From DATFVJ01 sp963712955 (GTDB lineage Bacteria; Actinomycetota; Actinomycetes; Streptosporangiales; Streptosporangiaceae), in NCBI GenBank assembly GCA_963712955.1, contig CAVQKF010000011.1, positions 519,529 through 583,528 on the forward strand: a DNA stretch of 64,000 bases, read 5' to 3'. A program made the position numbers and the translations under genes. The notes below the pieces were generated by a model. It saw only the letters and a list, made by a program, of their open reading frames with translations. It was not told the DNA's origin and ran no database searches. This document shows, piece by piece, positions 54,265-62,451 of the stretch (position 1 is the first letter of the stretch; each line of letters begins with the position of its first letter).

Positions 54265-55457
54265 CCTCGCGCGACCGGGCCGGCCTTGAGCTGCTGCCGC
54301 TCATTCTTCCCGGGCCCCCGCGAGACCGCGAGCGCGCCGACGGCTGGCGGCAGTGGCGGCTGACGCGCCACGACTTCGTGCCGGCCCCGCGCCTGGCGGC
54401 GGCTGCCTACAAGGTGATGAGCCCCCGCGACAAGATGCTGCACGACCTGCACCGCGCCGCCACCCACGCGAACCTGGCGTTCCAGGAGACGCCGATGAGC
54501 GCGGCGGTGTCGGCGCTGATGCGCTCGCGGATCCACGGCAACGCGCTCAAGCACAACCCCACCACCCGCGCCGGACTGATGATCAGCGGCGGCGGCTACC
54601 AGGGGAAAACCGAGACCGCCTGCGAGGTCGCCGCCGAGTTCGAGGACCAGTGGCTGGCGCTGCACCAGCACGCCAACCCCGCCGCCGTGCCCGGCACCCG
54701 CGACCTGCACATCCCGGTCGCCTACGCCCAGACACCGGTCACCGCCAAGCCGAAAAGCTGCTGCCAGGCGATCCTCGGCTTCTTCGGCGCCGGCCACAAG
54801 AACATGACACTGCCGCAGCTGATCCGCACCGTCCGCGCCTCACTGCACGACCACGGCACGAAGGTGCTGATCCTGGATGATGTCACCCGGCTGAAGATGC
54901 ACCGCGCCGACGACCAGGACACCCTGGACCTGATCCGGTCGCTGATGAGCATGAACGTCACCCTGATCCTCATCGGGGTCGACATTCCCCGCTCCGGCCT
55001 GCTCGGCGAAGGCCGCCCCGGAGGCGACGAGCACATCGGAGCGGCCGCCACCCAGACCGCGCGCCGCTTCGACCTGATCACCCTCGACCCGTTCCGCTAC
55101 GACAGCCTGGCCGGCATCACCGCCTGGGCCAGGCACCTGATCGGCATCGAGCAGCAGCTACGGCTGCTCAGCACCCGGCCGGGCATGCTGACCGGCGGCG
55201 TCATGCCCGAATACCTGTTCCGCCGCACCGGCGGTGTTGTCGGGCGCCTGGAGCGGCTCATCGAAGACGGCGCCACGCTGGCCATGGACACCGGGACCGA
55301 ATGCCTCACCGAAACCCTCCTGGACAAAGTCACCACCGGCCCGGCCGAGGACACCACCAGCGGCGCTGCCCGGGCCCCCGCTCAGCGCGGACGCCGCCGG
55401 CCCCGCAACACCGCATTCGACGATCACGGGCCCGCACCCGGCGGCCAGGCCCCGTGA
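54261..55457 (+). CDS. TnsC-like ATPase (inner element)
   Basis: A 398-residue AAA+ protein. Walker A is MISGGGYQGKTETA (108-119), a slightly unusual GxxxxGKT, and Walker B TKVLILDDVTRLKM (200-213). Sensor-like LILIGVDIP follows. The C-terminal 40 residues are Ala/Arg/Pro-rich. It should link the TniQ protein to TnsB. It overlaps tnsB by four bases. A GTGA at its own stop (55454) suggests that the TniQ gene once began there. Confidence 0.88.
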   Translation: MTSRDRAGLELLPLILPGPPRDRERADGWRQWRLTRHDFVPAPRLAAAAYKVMSPRDKMLHDLHRAATHANLAFQETPMSAAVSALMRSRIHGNALKHNPTTRAGLMISGGGYQGKTETACEVAAEFEDQWLALHQHANPAAVPGTRDLHIPVAYAQTPVTAKPKSCCQAILGFFGAGHKNMTLPQLIRTVRASLHDHGTKVLILDDVTRLKMHRADDQDTLDLIRSLMSMNVTLILIGVDIPRSGLLGEGRPGGDEHIGAAATQTARRFDLITLDPFRYDSLAGITAWARHLIGIEQQLRLLSTRPGMLTGGVMPEYLFRRTGGVVGRLERLIEDGATLAMDTGTECLTETLLDKVTTGPAEDTTSGAARAPAQRGRRRPRNTAFDDHGPAPGGQAP

Positions 55458-55601
55458 CCGGCATGCCACGGCCCGGCGCAGGACGTCTGCGCAAGGCCCT
55501 GCCCGGCAGCACCGCCGTCAGCCAGGCCGCTCCCATCCCAGCTCAGCGCGCGGCACACCGCAGGCCGCCCGCGCCGCAGCCGCAAGCGCGGCGGGAACAC
55601 C

Positions 55602-57543
55602 GTGCCGATGACCACGGCCCCGCCGCGAACCAGGGACCTGAGGCACATGCGCCCGCTGCCCCGCAGCCTGGACCCGCTGCCGGAGGAGTCCCTGCCCGGC
55701 TACCTGCTCCGGCTCTCCTGCCGTCTCGACCTGGCTCCCGGTCAGGTCCTTCAGCTCACCGGGCTGTCCGCCAGCGACCCCGGCCGGCATTTGTCGGCTC
55801 CGCGAGGCCACATGATGGTCCTGGACACCGCGACGGCCCTGTCGTTCGCGCACGCCACCAGGCTCAGCACCGCTGAGATCACCGGATTGTGCATGATCAG
55901 CATGGCCGGCCGGTATCCATGGGCTGCTCCCGCGATCACCCGTGACCAGTGGGGCACACGCTCGGTCACCAGCCCATGGGTGTTCACCTCCGCGACCCGG
56001 TACTGCCCCCAGTGCCTGGCCGGAGACGGCAGCTCCATCCAGCAGCACTACGGCGGGCCCTGGCGGAAGACCTGGAGGCTGCCGGTGGTCTTCGCCTGCC
56101 CGGTTCACGGCCGGCTGCTGGATCATCTGTGTCCCTCATGCCGGCAGCCAGCCCTGGCCGACGGAACCTCGGCCAGCCTGGTGCCCCGCATCCGCGACGG
56201 CGGCCTGCATCCGGCTCAATGCCGGACCGCCCTGCGACCCGGACCCGGCTCCCACCGCGCCATCTCCTGCGGAGCCCGCCTCGATGCTCATCCGCAGCAG
56301 GCCGGGCAGCCCCGCCGGCCTCCACGACCTGCTGACCGTCCAAGACCGCCTTCTCCACCTGCTCCATCCCTGCGGGCCGACCACGACCCGCAGCGCAGGA
56401 CACCCCGCCACAACCCTCCAGTACTTCGCTGACCTGCGGATGGTCTGCAGCCTCATCACCGCGGCATGGCCAGCAGGCCGAAACCTGATCCCCGCCCAGC
56501 CCCTCGCCGACACCCTCGGCGATCACCTCGCCAAGGTGAACGCCACCACCCACCGCCACTACGACACCCCGCCGCTGGACCCGCTCCCGTGCGCTGCTCT
56601 CATCACCGCGGCCGTCCGCATCCTCGACGACGATGACCGGCGAGCACTCGCACAGCACCTGACGCCCATCCGAGACAGCGTGATCAGGAAAAGCCCGCAA
56701 GCCCGGTGGACCCGCCACTACCGGGCCATCGAACACCAGTGCTCCGACGGCCTGCGAGACGCGCTCCAGCCCCTCGTGCACACCTACCACCGCACCGGCC
56801 GGCACCCCTACGCCCGCCGGGCACCCGCACCCAGCGTCCGCTTCGGACCTGAGCACATCCCCGAGCAACTCCAAGACGACTGGTTCGACCGGCATTTCCG
56901 CCACTTCGGCGGGGCCAGCCCGCGCCTGATCCGCAGGGCCGCCGCAGTCCGGCTGGTCCAGATGGCGGCAGGCGGCCCGCTCTCCGACGCTGCGGCCTTC
57001 CTCGGCATCGACCACCGCTACACCAGCGCCTCGCTGTCGTCAGCTCTGGCCACGGCCGCCCGCCCGGCCACCGACGCGAGCCCAGCGCAGTTCCGGATCG
57101 CCGTGCACGCACTCGCCCGGCAGCTCAACGACACCCGCAACCTCATCGACTACCAGCACCGCCGCGAAGCCCTCCGCACCTGGTACATCGACATCGCCAC
57201 ATGGCAGACCTTCACCGACCAGCTGCCCCGGACAAAAGGCCCGTTCCAGCCCGGCCTCGGCGACTGCAAACGCGAATTCGCCTCCCAGATCGTCTGGACC
57301 CGCATCACCCACGGCGAGCACGTCCTCGCCCCCTGCCCCATCCAAGACCAGCAGCCCCGCCCGGACCCCACCTGGAACGAGCGCCGCACCAACATGTGGA
57401 GCGTCTACCTAGCCAGCCCTCTCAAACCCCACTACGCCGACCTCAAGAAGATCCTCCGCCCCTACACCGACTCACTCGCCACCACCATTGACCTGCAGCG
57501 ACCAGCCAAGCCGCAGACCAACGCCGACTCCCGCCAGCGCTAG
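55602..57543 (+). pseudogene. TniQ/TnsD-like target selector of the inner element, split by frameshift
   Basis: The first frame (55602-56432) gives a good TniQ start: RPLPRSLDPLPEESLPGYLL, then zinc-finger-like YCPQCLAGDG, FACPVHGRLLDHLCPSC. Near 56290-56315 the coding continues in another frame as LHDLLTVQDRLLHLLHPCG, through a long C-terminal part with HTH-like LSDAAAFLGIDHRYTSASLS, to 57543. An indel splits one ancestral gene. An ATG at 56284 could restart the second part, giving two subunits (about 230 and 419 residues). Target choice by the inner element may be impaired or use both parts. Confidence 0.75.
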
Positions 57544-57954
57544 GAACCTCCCTCACCGACCAGCGCACTCACGTTAGCGGTAGTGCGGTCATTCCGCCGT
57601 CAGCTTCGACGAGCACCGCTGGACAACGTCGGCAGGCCGAGGACCCGCCTGATGATGACGAAAATGCTGCTGGTGTGACCCCCAGCCATAGATGGCGGCC
57701 GGGAGGTGATCGACGTGCGGGTTCTCGCGGATTCCCAGGTTTTGTTCGCGGGAGTTCCCAGCCCTGCTTGGCGGCCTGGTCCAGAGTCGACGACCCGACC
57801 TGCACGTTTCGACGGAACCGCCACCTATTTCTGGGAACCGCCAACTAAAGCTGGGGGTCGCAGCTGGTCACCGAGCCGCGCGGCCAGGGGCCAGTTACCG
57901 ATCCCAGGGGCCAACTAAAGATCACAGGCACAAAGACGCCCCGCTCCCCGCAGG
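57544..57954. other. Right subterminal region of the inner element
   Basis: No gene is seen. From about 57800 it holds several copies of a short motif related to the terminal repeat: GCCACCTATTT (57820-57830), GCCAACTAAAG (57840-57850), CCAGTTACCG (57891-57900), CCAACTAAAG (57911-57920), then GCCACCTAAACC in the terminal repeat. The right end thus has more sites than the left, as in Tn7. I found no guide-RNA or CRISPR-like array. Confidence 0.65.
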
Positions 57955-58003
57955 CCACTCGCCACCTAAACCTGGCAGATGCCAAATATCGCTGTCAGTC
58001 ACA
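57955..58003. repeat. Right terminal inverted repeat of the inner element
   Basis: Exact 49-bp complement of 50630-50678, ending ...CTGTCAGTCACA. GCCGG (58004-58008) follows directly and also restores the outer repeat motif GCCGGATTCAGTGAGA. Confidence 0.92.
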
Positions 58004-58008
58004 GCCGG

Positions 58009-58077
58009 ATTCAGTGAGACACGGGGGCTAATAGGCCGGAATCAGTGAGACAGGGCCGACTTACTGGAGACGGGACA
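58009..58077. repeat. Right terminal inverted repeat of the outer element (distal part)
   Basis: Matches the complement of the left repeat with two mismatches and ends TGGAGACGGGACA. It contains GGCCGGAATCAGTGAGA (58034-58050) and, with the duplicated GCCGG, a second near-complete site at 58004-58019. GACAG follows at 58078-58082. Confidence 0.9.
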
Positions 58078-58231
58078 GACAGGCCCCGTGGTCCCGCAAC
58101 TGGCGACCAGGTGGTCCCATGAACGTGGCAGAAAACCCGCAGGGTGGTCCCATGACGCTGGCGGACGACGCACTGCGCAGCTAGCGTCGGTGCTAGCGTC
58201 GATTCAGCCACCACCGAAGCAGGCGATCAAC

Positions 58232-58828
58232 ATGGCACAGGTCACCCTGCGGGATCTGATAGGACTTAGCGATCAGCCGGCGGCGTTCCGAGATACAACG
58301 CTGATCATGATCGACTGCCAGAACACCTACCGCCAGGGTGTCATGCAGCTGGAAGGTGTCGAGGCCGCGCTGGCGGAGGCGGCGCGCCTGCTCGCCCGCG
58401 CGCGCGGCGCCGGTATTCCGATCCTCCACATCATGCACGACGCCGGGGAGGGTTCCCCGTACGACGTGCACGCCGAGATCGGGCAGATCAGCGAGCAGGT
58501 CGCTCCTGTTCCTGGCGAGCCCGTCATCGTGAAGAACTATCCGAACTCGTTCGTCGGCACAGACCTCGACGCCCGGCTACGCGAAGCACCCGGCCGCGAG
58601 CTGATCCTGGCCGGGTTCATGACGCACATGTGCGTCAGTTCGACCGCGCGCGGCGCCTTCAACCTCGGCTACCGCCCGACGGTGGTGGCCAGCGCCACTG
58701 CCACCAGGGAGCTGCCAGGAACCGGCGGCGTTCCGGTGCCCGCGCCGGCGCTTCAAGCGGCCAGCCTCGCCGCGATCGGCGACCTCTTCGGCGTCGTCGT
58801 GAGCAAGCCCGACGACCTACCGGACTGA
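58232..58828 (+). CDS. Isochorismatase-like cysteine hydrolase
   Basis: About 198 residues. The catalytic triad is visible: Asp in LIMIDCQNTY, Lys in VIVKNYPNSF and Cys in GFMTHMCVSSTARGA. The fold is that of nicotinamidase/isochorismatase-family amidases. It hydrolyses an amide, carbamate or vinyl ether of unknown identity. The frame is open to 58088, but ATG 58232 matches the family start and has a GCAGGCG site upstream. It lies just right of the nested transposons. Confidence 0.9.
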   Translation: MAQVTLRDLIGLSDQPAAFRDTTLIMIDCQNTYRQGVMQLEGVEAALAEAARLLARARGAGIPILHIMHDAGEGSPYDVHAEIGQISEQVAPVPGEPVIVKNYPNSFVGTDLDARLREAPGRELILAGFMTHMCVSSTARGAFNLGYRPTVVASATATRELPGTGGVPVPAPALQAASLAAIGDLFGVVVSKPDDLPD

Positions 58829-58839
58829 TGCCCAACCCG

Positions 58840-58941
58840 CTGCTGATCACCTGCCGCTGCTGATCACCTACCGCGGCTGATCACCTACCGCGGCTGATCA
58901 CCTGCCGCTGCTGATCACCTACCGCGGCTGGTCACCTGCCG
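58840..58941. repeat. 17-bp tandem repeat, six copies
   Basis: Units of the form CTGCTGATCACCTRCCG, each with a TGATCA palindrome, follow one another from 58840 to 58941 with one or two base changes per copy. The block starts right after the hydrolase stop. The remaining sequence to 59179 shows no gene. Confidence 0.9.
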
Positions 58942-59179
58942 CGGCCCGTTGCCGTATCGGCTAACATTCCCACGCCTGTGTGCCCAACTGCGCCCAGGGC
59001 AGCTCCCACCTGTCGCCACGGACGCCCCAGCCATAGTTGACAGACTGCGAATGTCCCCTGTCACCCTATAGGAGTGACGTGTACCGCTGGTCCCAGTATG
59101 ATCGTGGCGGCTTACGTGTACGTTAGCGCTCGCGCGCCCCGGGACTTGACGGCATTGCTTCGCGACGAGGGAGACATTC

Positions 59180-59593
59180 ATGCCATTCGCTTCCGCGAGT
59201 TCCTACTCCTATCCTCTGCTGGGCGTGTTTTGGACGATCCTCGAGATCTTCCTGTTCGTAATCTGGATCTGGATCCTGATCGCAGTATTCTCGGACATCT
59301 TCCGCAGCCACGACCTGTCCGGCTGGGGCAAGGCCCTGTGGTTCCTCTTCGTGCTGTTCATCCCGCTGCTAGGCGTCCTGGTCTACCTGATCGCCCGCGG
59401 CGGGGGCATGCACGATCGGGCCGTGCAGCAGGCTCAACGGCAGGACGAGGCACTCCGCAGCTATGTCCAGGAGGCCGCATCGGCATCCCCGGCCAGCTCC
59501 GCAGATCAGCTGGCGAAGCTCGCCGGCCTTCGCGACCGCGGCGTCATCACGGCTGAGGAATTCGAGCGCGAGAAGGCAAAAATCCTCGCCTGA
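59180..59593 (+). CDS. Membrane protein with PLDc_N-like helices and SHOCT domain
   Basis: A 137-residue protein. Two hydrophobic helices (EIFLFVIWIWILIAVFSDIF and LWFLFVLFIPLLGVLVYLIA) flank the DLSGWGK loop, matching the PLDc_N/phospholipase-linked small membrane proteins. The C-terminal 30 residues, QLAKLAGLRDRGVITAEEFEREKAKILA in substance, form a SHOCT (short C-terminal) domain. GAGGGAG upstream of ATG 59180 fixes the start. Role unknown; SHOCT often mediates oligomer contacts. Confidence 0.88.
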   Translation: MPFASASSYSYPLLGVFWTILEIFLFVIWIWILIAVFSDIFRSHDLSGWGKALWFLFVLFIPLLGVLVYLIARGGGMHDRAVQQAQRQDEALRSYVQEAASASPASSADQLAKLAGLRDRGVITAEEFEREKAKILA

Positions 59594-59710
59594 GCGCGAA
59601 GGCGGCCAGCGCAGCAGCCTGGCCCCGATGCGGAAATAGCAGTTGTGGCCTGTCGTGCGCCTGCGCGCCCACCGTGAAGCTTGTGGCCTCGTGGGGAAGG
59701 CATCCACATG

Positions 59711-59750
59711 GGCTCCGACTGATGGGGCTCCGACTGATGGGGCTCCGACT
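59711..59750. repeat. 15-bp tandem repeat, two and two-thirds copies
   Basis: GGCTCCGACTGATGG at 59711-59725 and 59726-59740, then GGCTCCGACT. It lies in the 385-bp gap between the SHOCT gene and tRNA-Val, which shows no gene otherwise. Confidence 0.85.
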
Positions 59751-59978
59751 GCTTCATCAGTGAACACGTGGTCGCGAAGTACGGCTGCCGAAGAAGCAGG
59801 AATTCAACGCCAGAAACCGGGACATTCGTCGCTCGCGGTCAGGTACCGGGCATCCCGGTGCCGCAGCGCGCTGTAGCGCTTAGGCAGCCAACTCGATGGT
59901 TAGCGTTGCTGTACTTCGGTGTTGTACAGACGCTGCAACCGGCTTGCTACTTGATCGCAACTGGCCTGCTACCTGGGG

Positions 59979-60050
59979 TGGGCGATACTGGGATCGAACC
60001 AGTGACCTCCTCGGTGTGAACGAGGCGCTCTCCCGCTGAGCTAATCGCCC
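59979..60050 (-). tRNA. tRNA-Val (anticodon CAC)
   Basis: On the minus strand the sequence folds into a full cloverleaf: acceptor GGGCGAT/ATCGCCC, D-arm GCTCAGCGGGAGAGC, anticodon stem CCTCG/CGAGG with loop TTCACAC (anticodon CAC, reading GUG) and T-arm with GGTTCGATCC. The discriminator is A; CCA is not encoded. It is not the integration site of a recognisable element. Confidence 0.95.
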
Positions 60051-60451
60051 TCCTCGCGCGGCGGCCGACTGGATGCGGCGAAGCCGTCCCCGCCCGAGCG
60101 GTCACAGACTAGCGCATTCCCGGGCCCGGCACCGACGAGGCCCGGCAGGCCGCCTCCGGCGGTCGACCGTCATAGATTCTGTACACAAAGTTACGGTATG
60201 AGACGACGATCACGCTCTGCGAAGCCCGGTAACTGAACAAGGCTGACCGGCCACATCGTTGTCAAGTGAGGAGCGTTTGCCCAGCTCATGTCGCTTTTGC
60301 GAGTCATGACCGAGGTTACAGGCGGCCCCGCTAGCGGAATCCTTAGGAGTGAGGAAGTTCACCCCCGAGCGCCTCATCCCCGCTGGCGAGCGTCTGCACC
60401 AAGTAGCGCCCGCGACGGCGGGACCCGACGAGGTAAAGGTTTTGGACCACG
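60051..60451. other. Gene-free leader of ssgB
   Basis: No gene is supported between tRNA-Val and ssgB. An AT-richer patch near 60170-60210 (GATTCTGTACACAAAGTTAC) is the best place for a promoter, possibly developmentally controlled as known for ssg genes. Specific sigma boxes cannot be assigned with confidence. Confidence 0.4.
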
Positions 60452-60874
60452 ATGAACGCCAGCACGAAAGTCTCCGCCAAGCTCGGCATGCAGCTCGTCG
60501 TCCCGGAGCACACCTCGGTACCGCTCGTCGCCAGTCTCAGCTACCGCGGCGATGACCCCTACGCCGTTCGTATGGCGTTCCACGTGGGCATGGAACAGCC
60601 GGTCGAGTGGATCTTCGCGAGAGAGCTGCTCATCGCCGGGCACGAGGCGGAAAACGGCGGCGAGGGCGACGTCCAGGTCTGGCCGGCTGCAGGCACCGAC
60701 GGCGAGGTACTCAACATCGAACTGTCCTCGCCGTTCGGGCAGGCGCTCTTCGAGGCGCCCGCGGCCGCAGTCGCGGAGTTCATCCGGCGCACGTACCAGC
60801 TCGTTCCCGCCGGCCACGAAGACGAGTTCGTGGACGTGGAGAGCGAACTCGAAGACCTGCTGTGGAAGCGATGA
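60452..60874 (+). CDS. ssgB: SsgA-like sporulation and cell-division regulator, SsgB type
   Basis: A 140-residue protein matching the SsgA/SsgB family: LGMQLVVPEHTSVPLVASLS, YRGDDPYAVRMAFHVG, EWIFARELLIAGHEA and the C-terminal EFVDVESELEDLLW. SsgB recruits FtsZ to sporulation septa in streptomycetes and is the most conserved member across morphologically complex actinomycetes. The SsgB assignment rests on overall likeness, not a search. ATG 60452 has GGA five bases upstream. It converges on ung with a 3-bp gap. Confidence 0.88.
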   Translation: MNASTKVSAKLGMQLVVPEHTSVPLVASLSYRGDDPYAVRMAFHVGMEQPVEWIFARELLIAGHEAENGGEGDVQVWPAAGTDGEVLNIELSSPFGQALFEAPAAAVAEFIRRTYQLVPAGHEDEFVDVESELEDLLWKR

Positions 60875-60877
60875 CCG

Positions 60878-61555
60878 TTACGGCAGCTTCCAGTCGACCG
60901 GCGCGGCACCCTGCTCCTCGAGCAGCCTGCTCGCACGGCTGAACGGCCGCGAGCCGAAGAACCCCCGGTCGGCGGAGTTGGGGCTCGGATGCGCGGACTC
61001 GATGCACGGGACACCGCCGAGCAGTGGCGTGAGGCTCCGCGCGTCGCGGCCCCACAGGATCGCCACCAGGGGCGCGTCACGGGCGGCGAGCGCCCTGATG
61101 GCCTGCTCGGTAACCTCCTCCCAGCCTTTGCCGCGATGTGAGGCAGGCTTGCGCGGCGCAACCGTAAGCACCCTGTTGAGCAGCAGCACGCCGCGCTCCG
61201 TCCACGGGCTGAGATCGCCGTTTGACGGCAGCGGGTAGCCCAGATCGGCGCCGTACTCGCGGAAGATGTTCACCAGGCTCGGCGGCAGTGGCCAGACATC
61301 GGGCGCCACCGAGAAGCTCAGGCCGACCGGATTCCCAGGTGTAGGGTACGGGTCCTGCCCAACGATCAGCACCCGCACGTCGCAGAACGGCTGCCTGAAC
61401 GCGCGCAGTACGTTCACGCCCGCGGGCAGGTAACGGCGGCCCGCGGCCACCTCTGCGCGCAGGAAGTCACCCATCGCCGCGATCCGGGCCGCTGCCGGCT
61501 CAAGCGCCTCGGCCCAGCCTGCTTCGACGATCTCGCTCAACGGCCGTCCTGCCAT
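60878..61555 (-). CDS. ung: Uracil-DNA glycosylase, family 1
   Basis: A 225-residue enzyme with the water-activating motif VLIVGQDPYPTPG (catalytic Asp) and the leucine-loop motif SAHPSPNSADRGFFGS (catalytic His). FSVAPDVWPLPPSLVNIF, which stacks the base, and the DNA-minor-groove LLLNRVLTV strand are present. It excises uracil from DNA to start base excision repair. Length is normal for the family. Confidence 0.95.
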   Translation of the reverse strand: MAGRPLSEIVEAGWAEALEPAAARIAAMGDFLRAEVAAGRRYLPAGVNVLRAFRQPFCDVRVLIVGQDPYPTPGNPVGLSFSVAPDVWPLPPSLVNIFREYGADLGYPLPSNGDLSPWTERGVLLLNRVLTVAPRKPASHRGKGWEEVTEQAIRALAARDAPLVAILWGRDARSLTPLLGGVPCIESAHPSPNSADRGFFGSRPFSRASRLLEEQGAAPVDWKLP

Positions 61556-61602
61556 GACGACCTAGCCTAGAGGAAGCCTGGAGGCGTTCACCCCGGGGTG
61601 CG

Positions 61603-62193
61603 TCACGGATCGGAGTTCTCCGCAGCGCGCTGCGCGAACACGTCGGCCGCCTTCCTTGTGACCGGGCCAGGCGCATCGGGCAGCGGCTTCCCGTCCACGC
61701 TGCGGATCGCCTGCACGTCGCGCATCGTGGAGGTGAGGAACGCCTCTTCGGCCTCGGCCAGCGCGCCGAGCGGCACGTCCCGTTCCTCAGCGCCGCACCA
61801 TTCGATCACAAGCCCGCGGGTGACACCGGCCAGGCAGCCCGCCGAGAGCGGCGGTGTGACCAGGTGTCCCCCTGTGACAAGGAACACGTTCGTTCCGGTG
61901 CCCTCGCACAGATTTCCGCCGTGTTCCCGAAGATCGCCTCGAGGGCGCCGCGCTCGCGGGCGAAGGCGAGCGCTCGCACGTTCTCGGCGTACGAGATGGT
62001 CTTCAGGCCGGTGAGCGCGCCGTGCTCGTTGCGTGCCCAGGGCACGACAGCCACGTCGGCGACGGGCACACCGGGTCCAAGGTCTTCAAGTGCCACGACG
62101 GTCGACGCCGTCGCCCACCGTCAGGCCATGGTCGAAGATCGCCACCCGCGCGTCGTCGGCGTCGTGCAGTTCACCGTTCACCCATGCCTTCAC
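61603..62193 (-). pseudogene. Class IV aminotransferase (aminodeoxychorismate lyase/IlvE type), decayed
   Basis: Three pieces of one family lie in different frames. From GTG 62193: VKAWVNGELHDADDARVAIF then DHGLTVGDGV. It then joins VVALEDLGPGVPVADVAVVP and GLKTISYAENVRALAFARER, skipping roughly 60-100 residues between GVFET and TVVVAL-type positions. A second break near 61900 (GAAATCTG where GAAAATCTG fits) separates GNTAE from FLVTGGHLVTPPLSAGCLAG. The PLP Lys is in GLKTISY. An internal deletion plus a frameshift make this a genuine pseudogene. Confidence 0.75.
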
Positions 62194-62351
62194 GAGAATG
62201 CACCTTAACGGTGGCCGGGGTGGCGCTCGCATCTTCCTGCGGATGGCGCCGGAAGGTCGGGAACATGAACACAGGCGCGAGGCGGACGGTGCATGGACCA
62301 GGTCGCCATGCGACCCGCGGTGTCACATTCACGGTCCAGGAGGAGATGCGC

Positions 62352-62381
62352 GTGCCGCACCTACGTCTCCGATGTTGCTGA
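62352..62381 (+). CDS. Orphan Cys-rich leader-like peptide
   Basis: GTG 62352 encodes nine residues VPHLRLRCC and a stop, preceded by a very strong AGGAGGAG (62338-62345). ATG 62346 is in frame but too close to that site. Arg-rich short peptides ending in Cys pairs occur as attenuation leaders before sulfur/cysteine genes in actinobacteria. Here the rightward gene that should follow is missing; the next gene, hutH-like, is antisense. The call is tentative. Confidence 0.35.
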   Translation: MPHLRLRCC

Positions 62382-62451
62382 TGTTTCTGGTATTGCGCCA
62401 CAGTAGGTCAGATCAACGCTGATCATAGTTCGGCAAGTGCGGCCGCCGGGT

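Larger units (their letters stand above)
50630..58003. mobile_element. Inner Tn7-like transposon, 7.4 kb, nested in the outer right terminal repeat
   Basis: The ends begin TGTGACTGACAGCGATATTT in inverted orientation and are identical for 49 bp (50630-50678 and 57955-58003). GCCGG flanks it directly at 50625-50629 and 58004-58008, a 5-bp target duplication. Removing the element and one GCCGG rebuilds the outer terminal repeat (TGAATCCGGCCCGC as at the left end). It carries an XRE regulator (leftward) and TnsA, TnsB, TnsC and TniQ genes (rightward). Its proteins differ widely from those of the outer element. Confidence 0.92.
45533..58077. mobile_element. Outer Tn7-like transposon, 12.5 kb, containing a second transposon
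   Basis: Left end 45533 and right end 58077 begin TGTCCCGTCTCCAGTAAGTC in inverted orientation. The inverted repeat extends about 69-78 bp with two mismatches. GACAG stands directly outside both ends (45528-45532 and 58078-58082), the 5-bp duplication expected of Tn7-like insertion. The element carries its own TnsA, TnsB, TnsC and TniQ-like genes (50545 down to 45593, all leftward, overlapping by a few bases). The rest is the inner element. Target context is intergenic, between a membrane-protein gene and an isochorismatase-like gene. Confidence 0.9.

Noticed and set aside
45533..58077. CRISPR-associated transposon
   Set aside because: TnsB/TnsC/TniQ genes suggested it, but no Cas genes, CRISPR repeats or guide-like array were seen in either element, including both subterminal regions.
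59768..60019. Rightward 83-codon frame before ssgB
   Set aside because: It reads through the antisense strand of tRNA-Val, giving a familiar false protein (GDTGIEPVTS).
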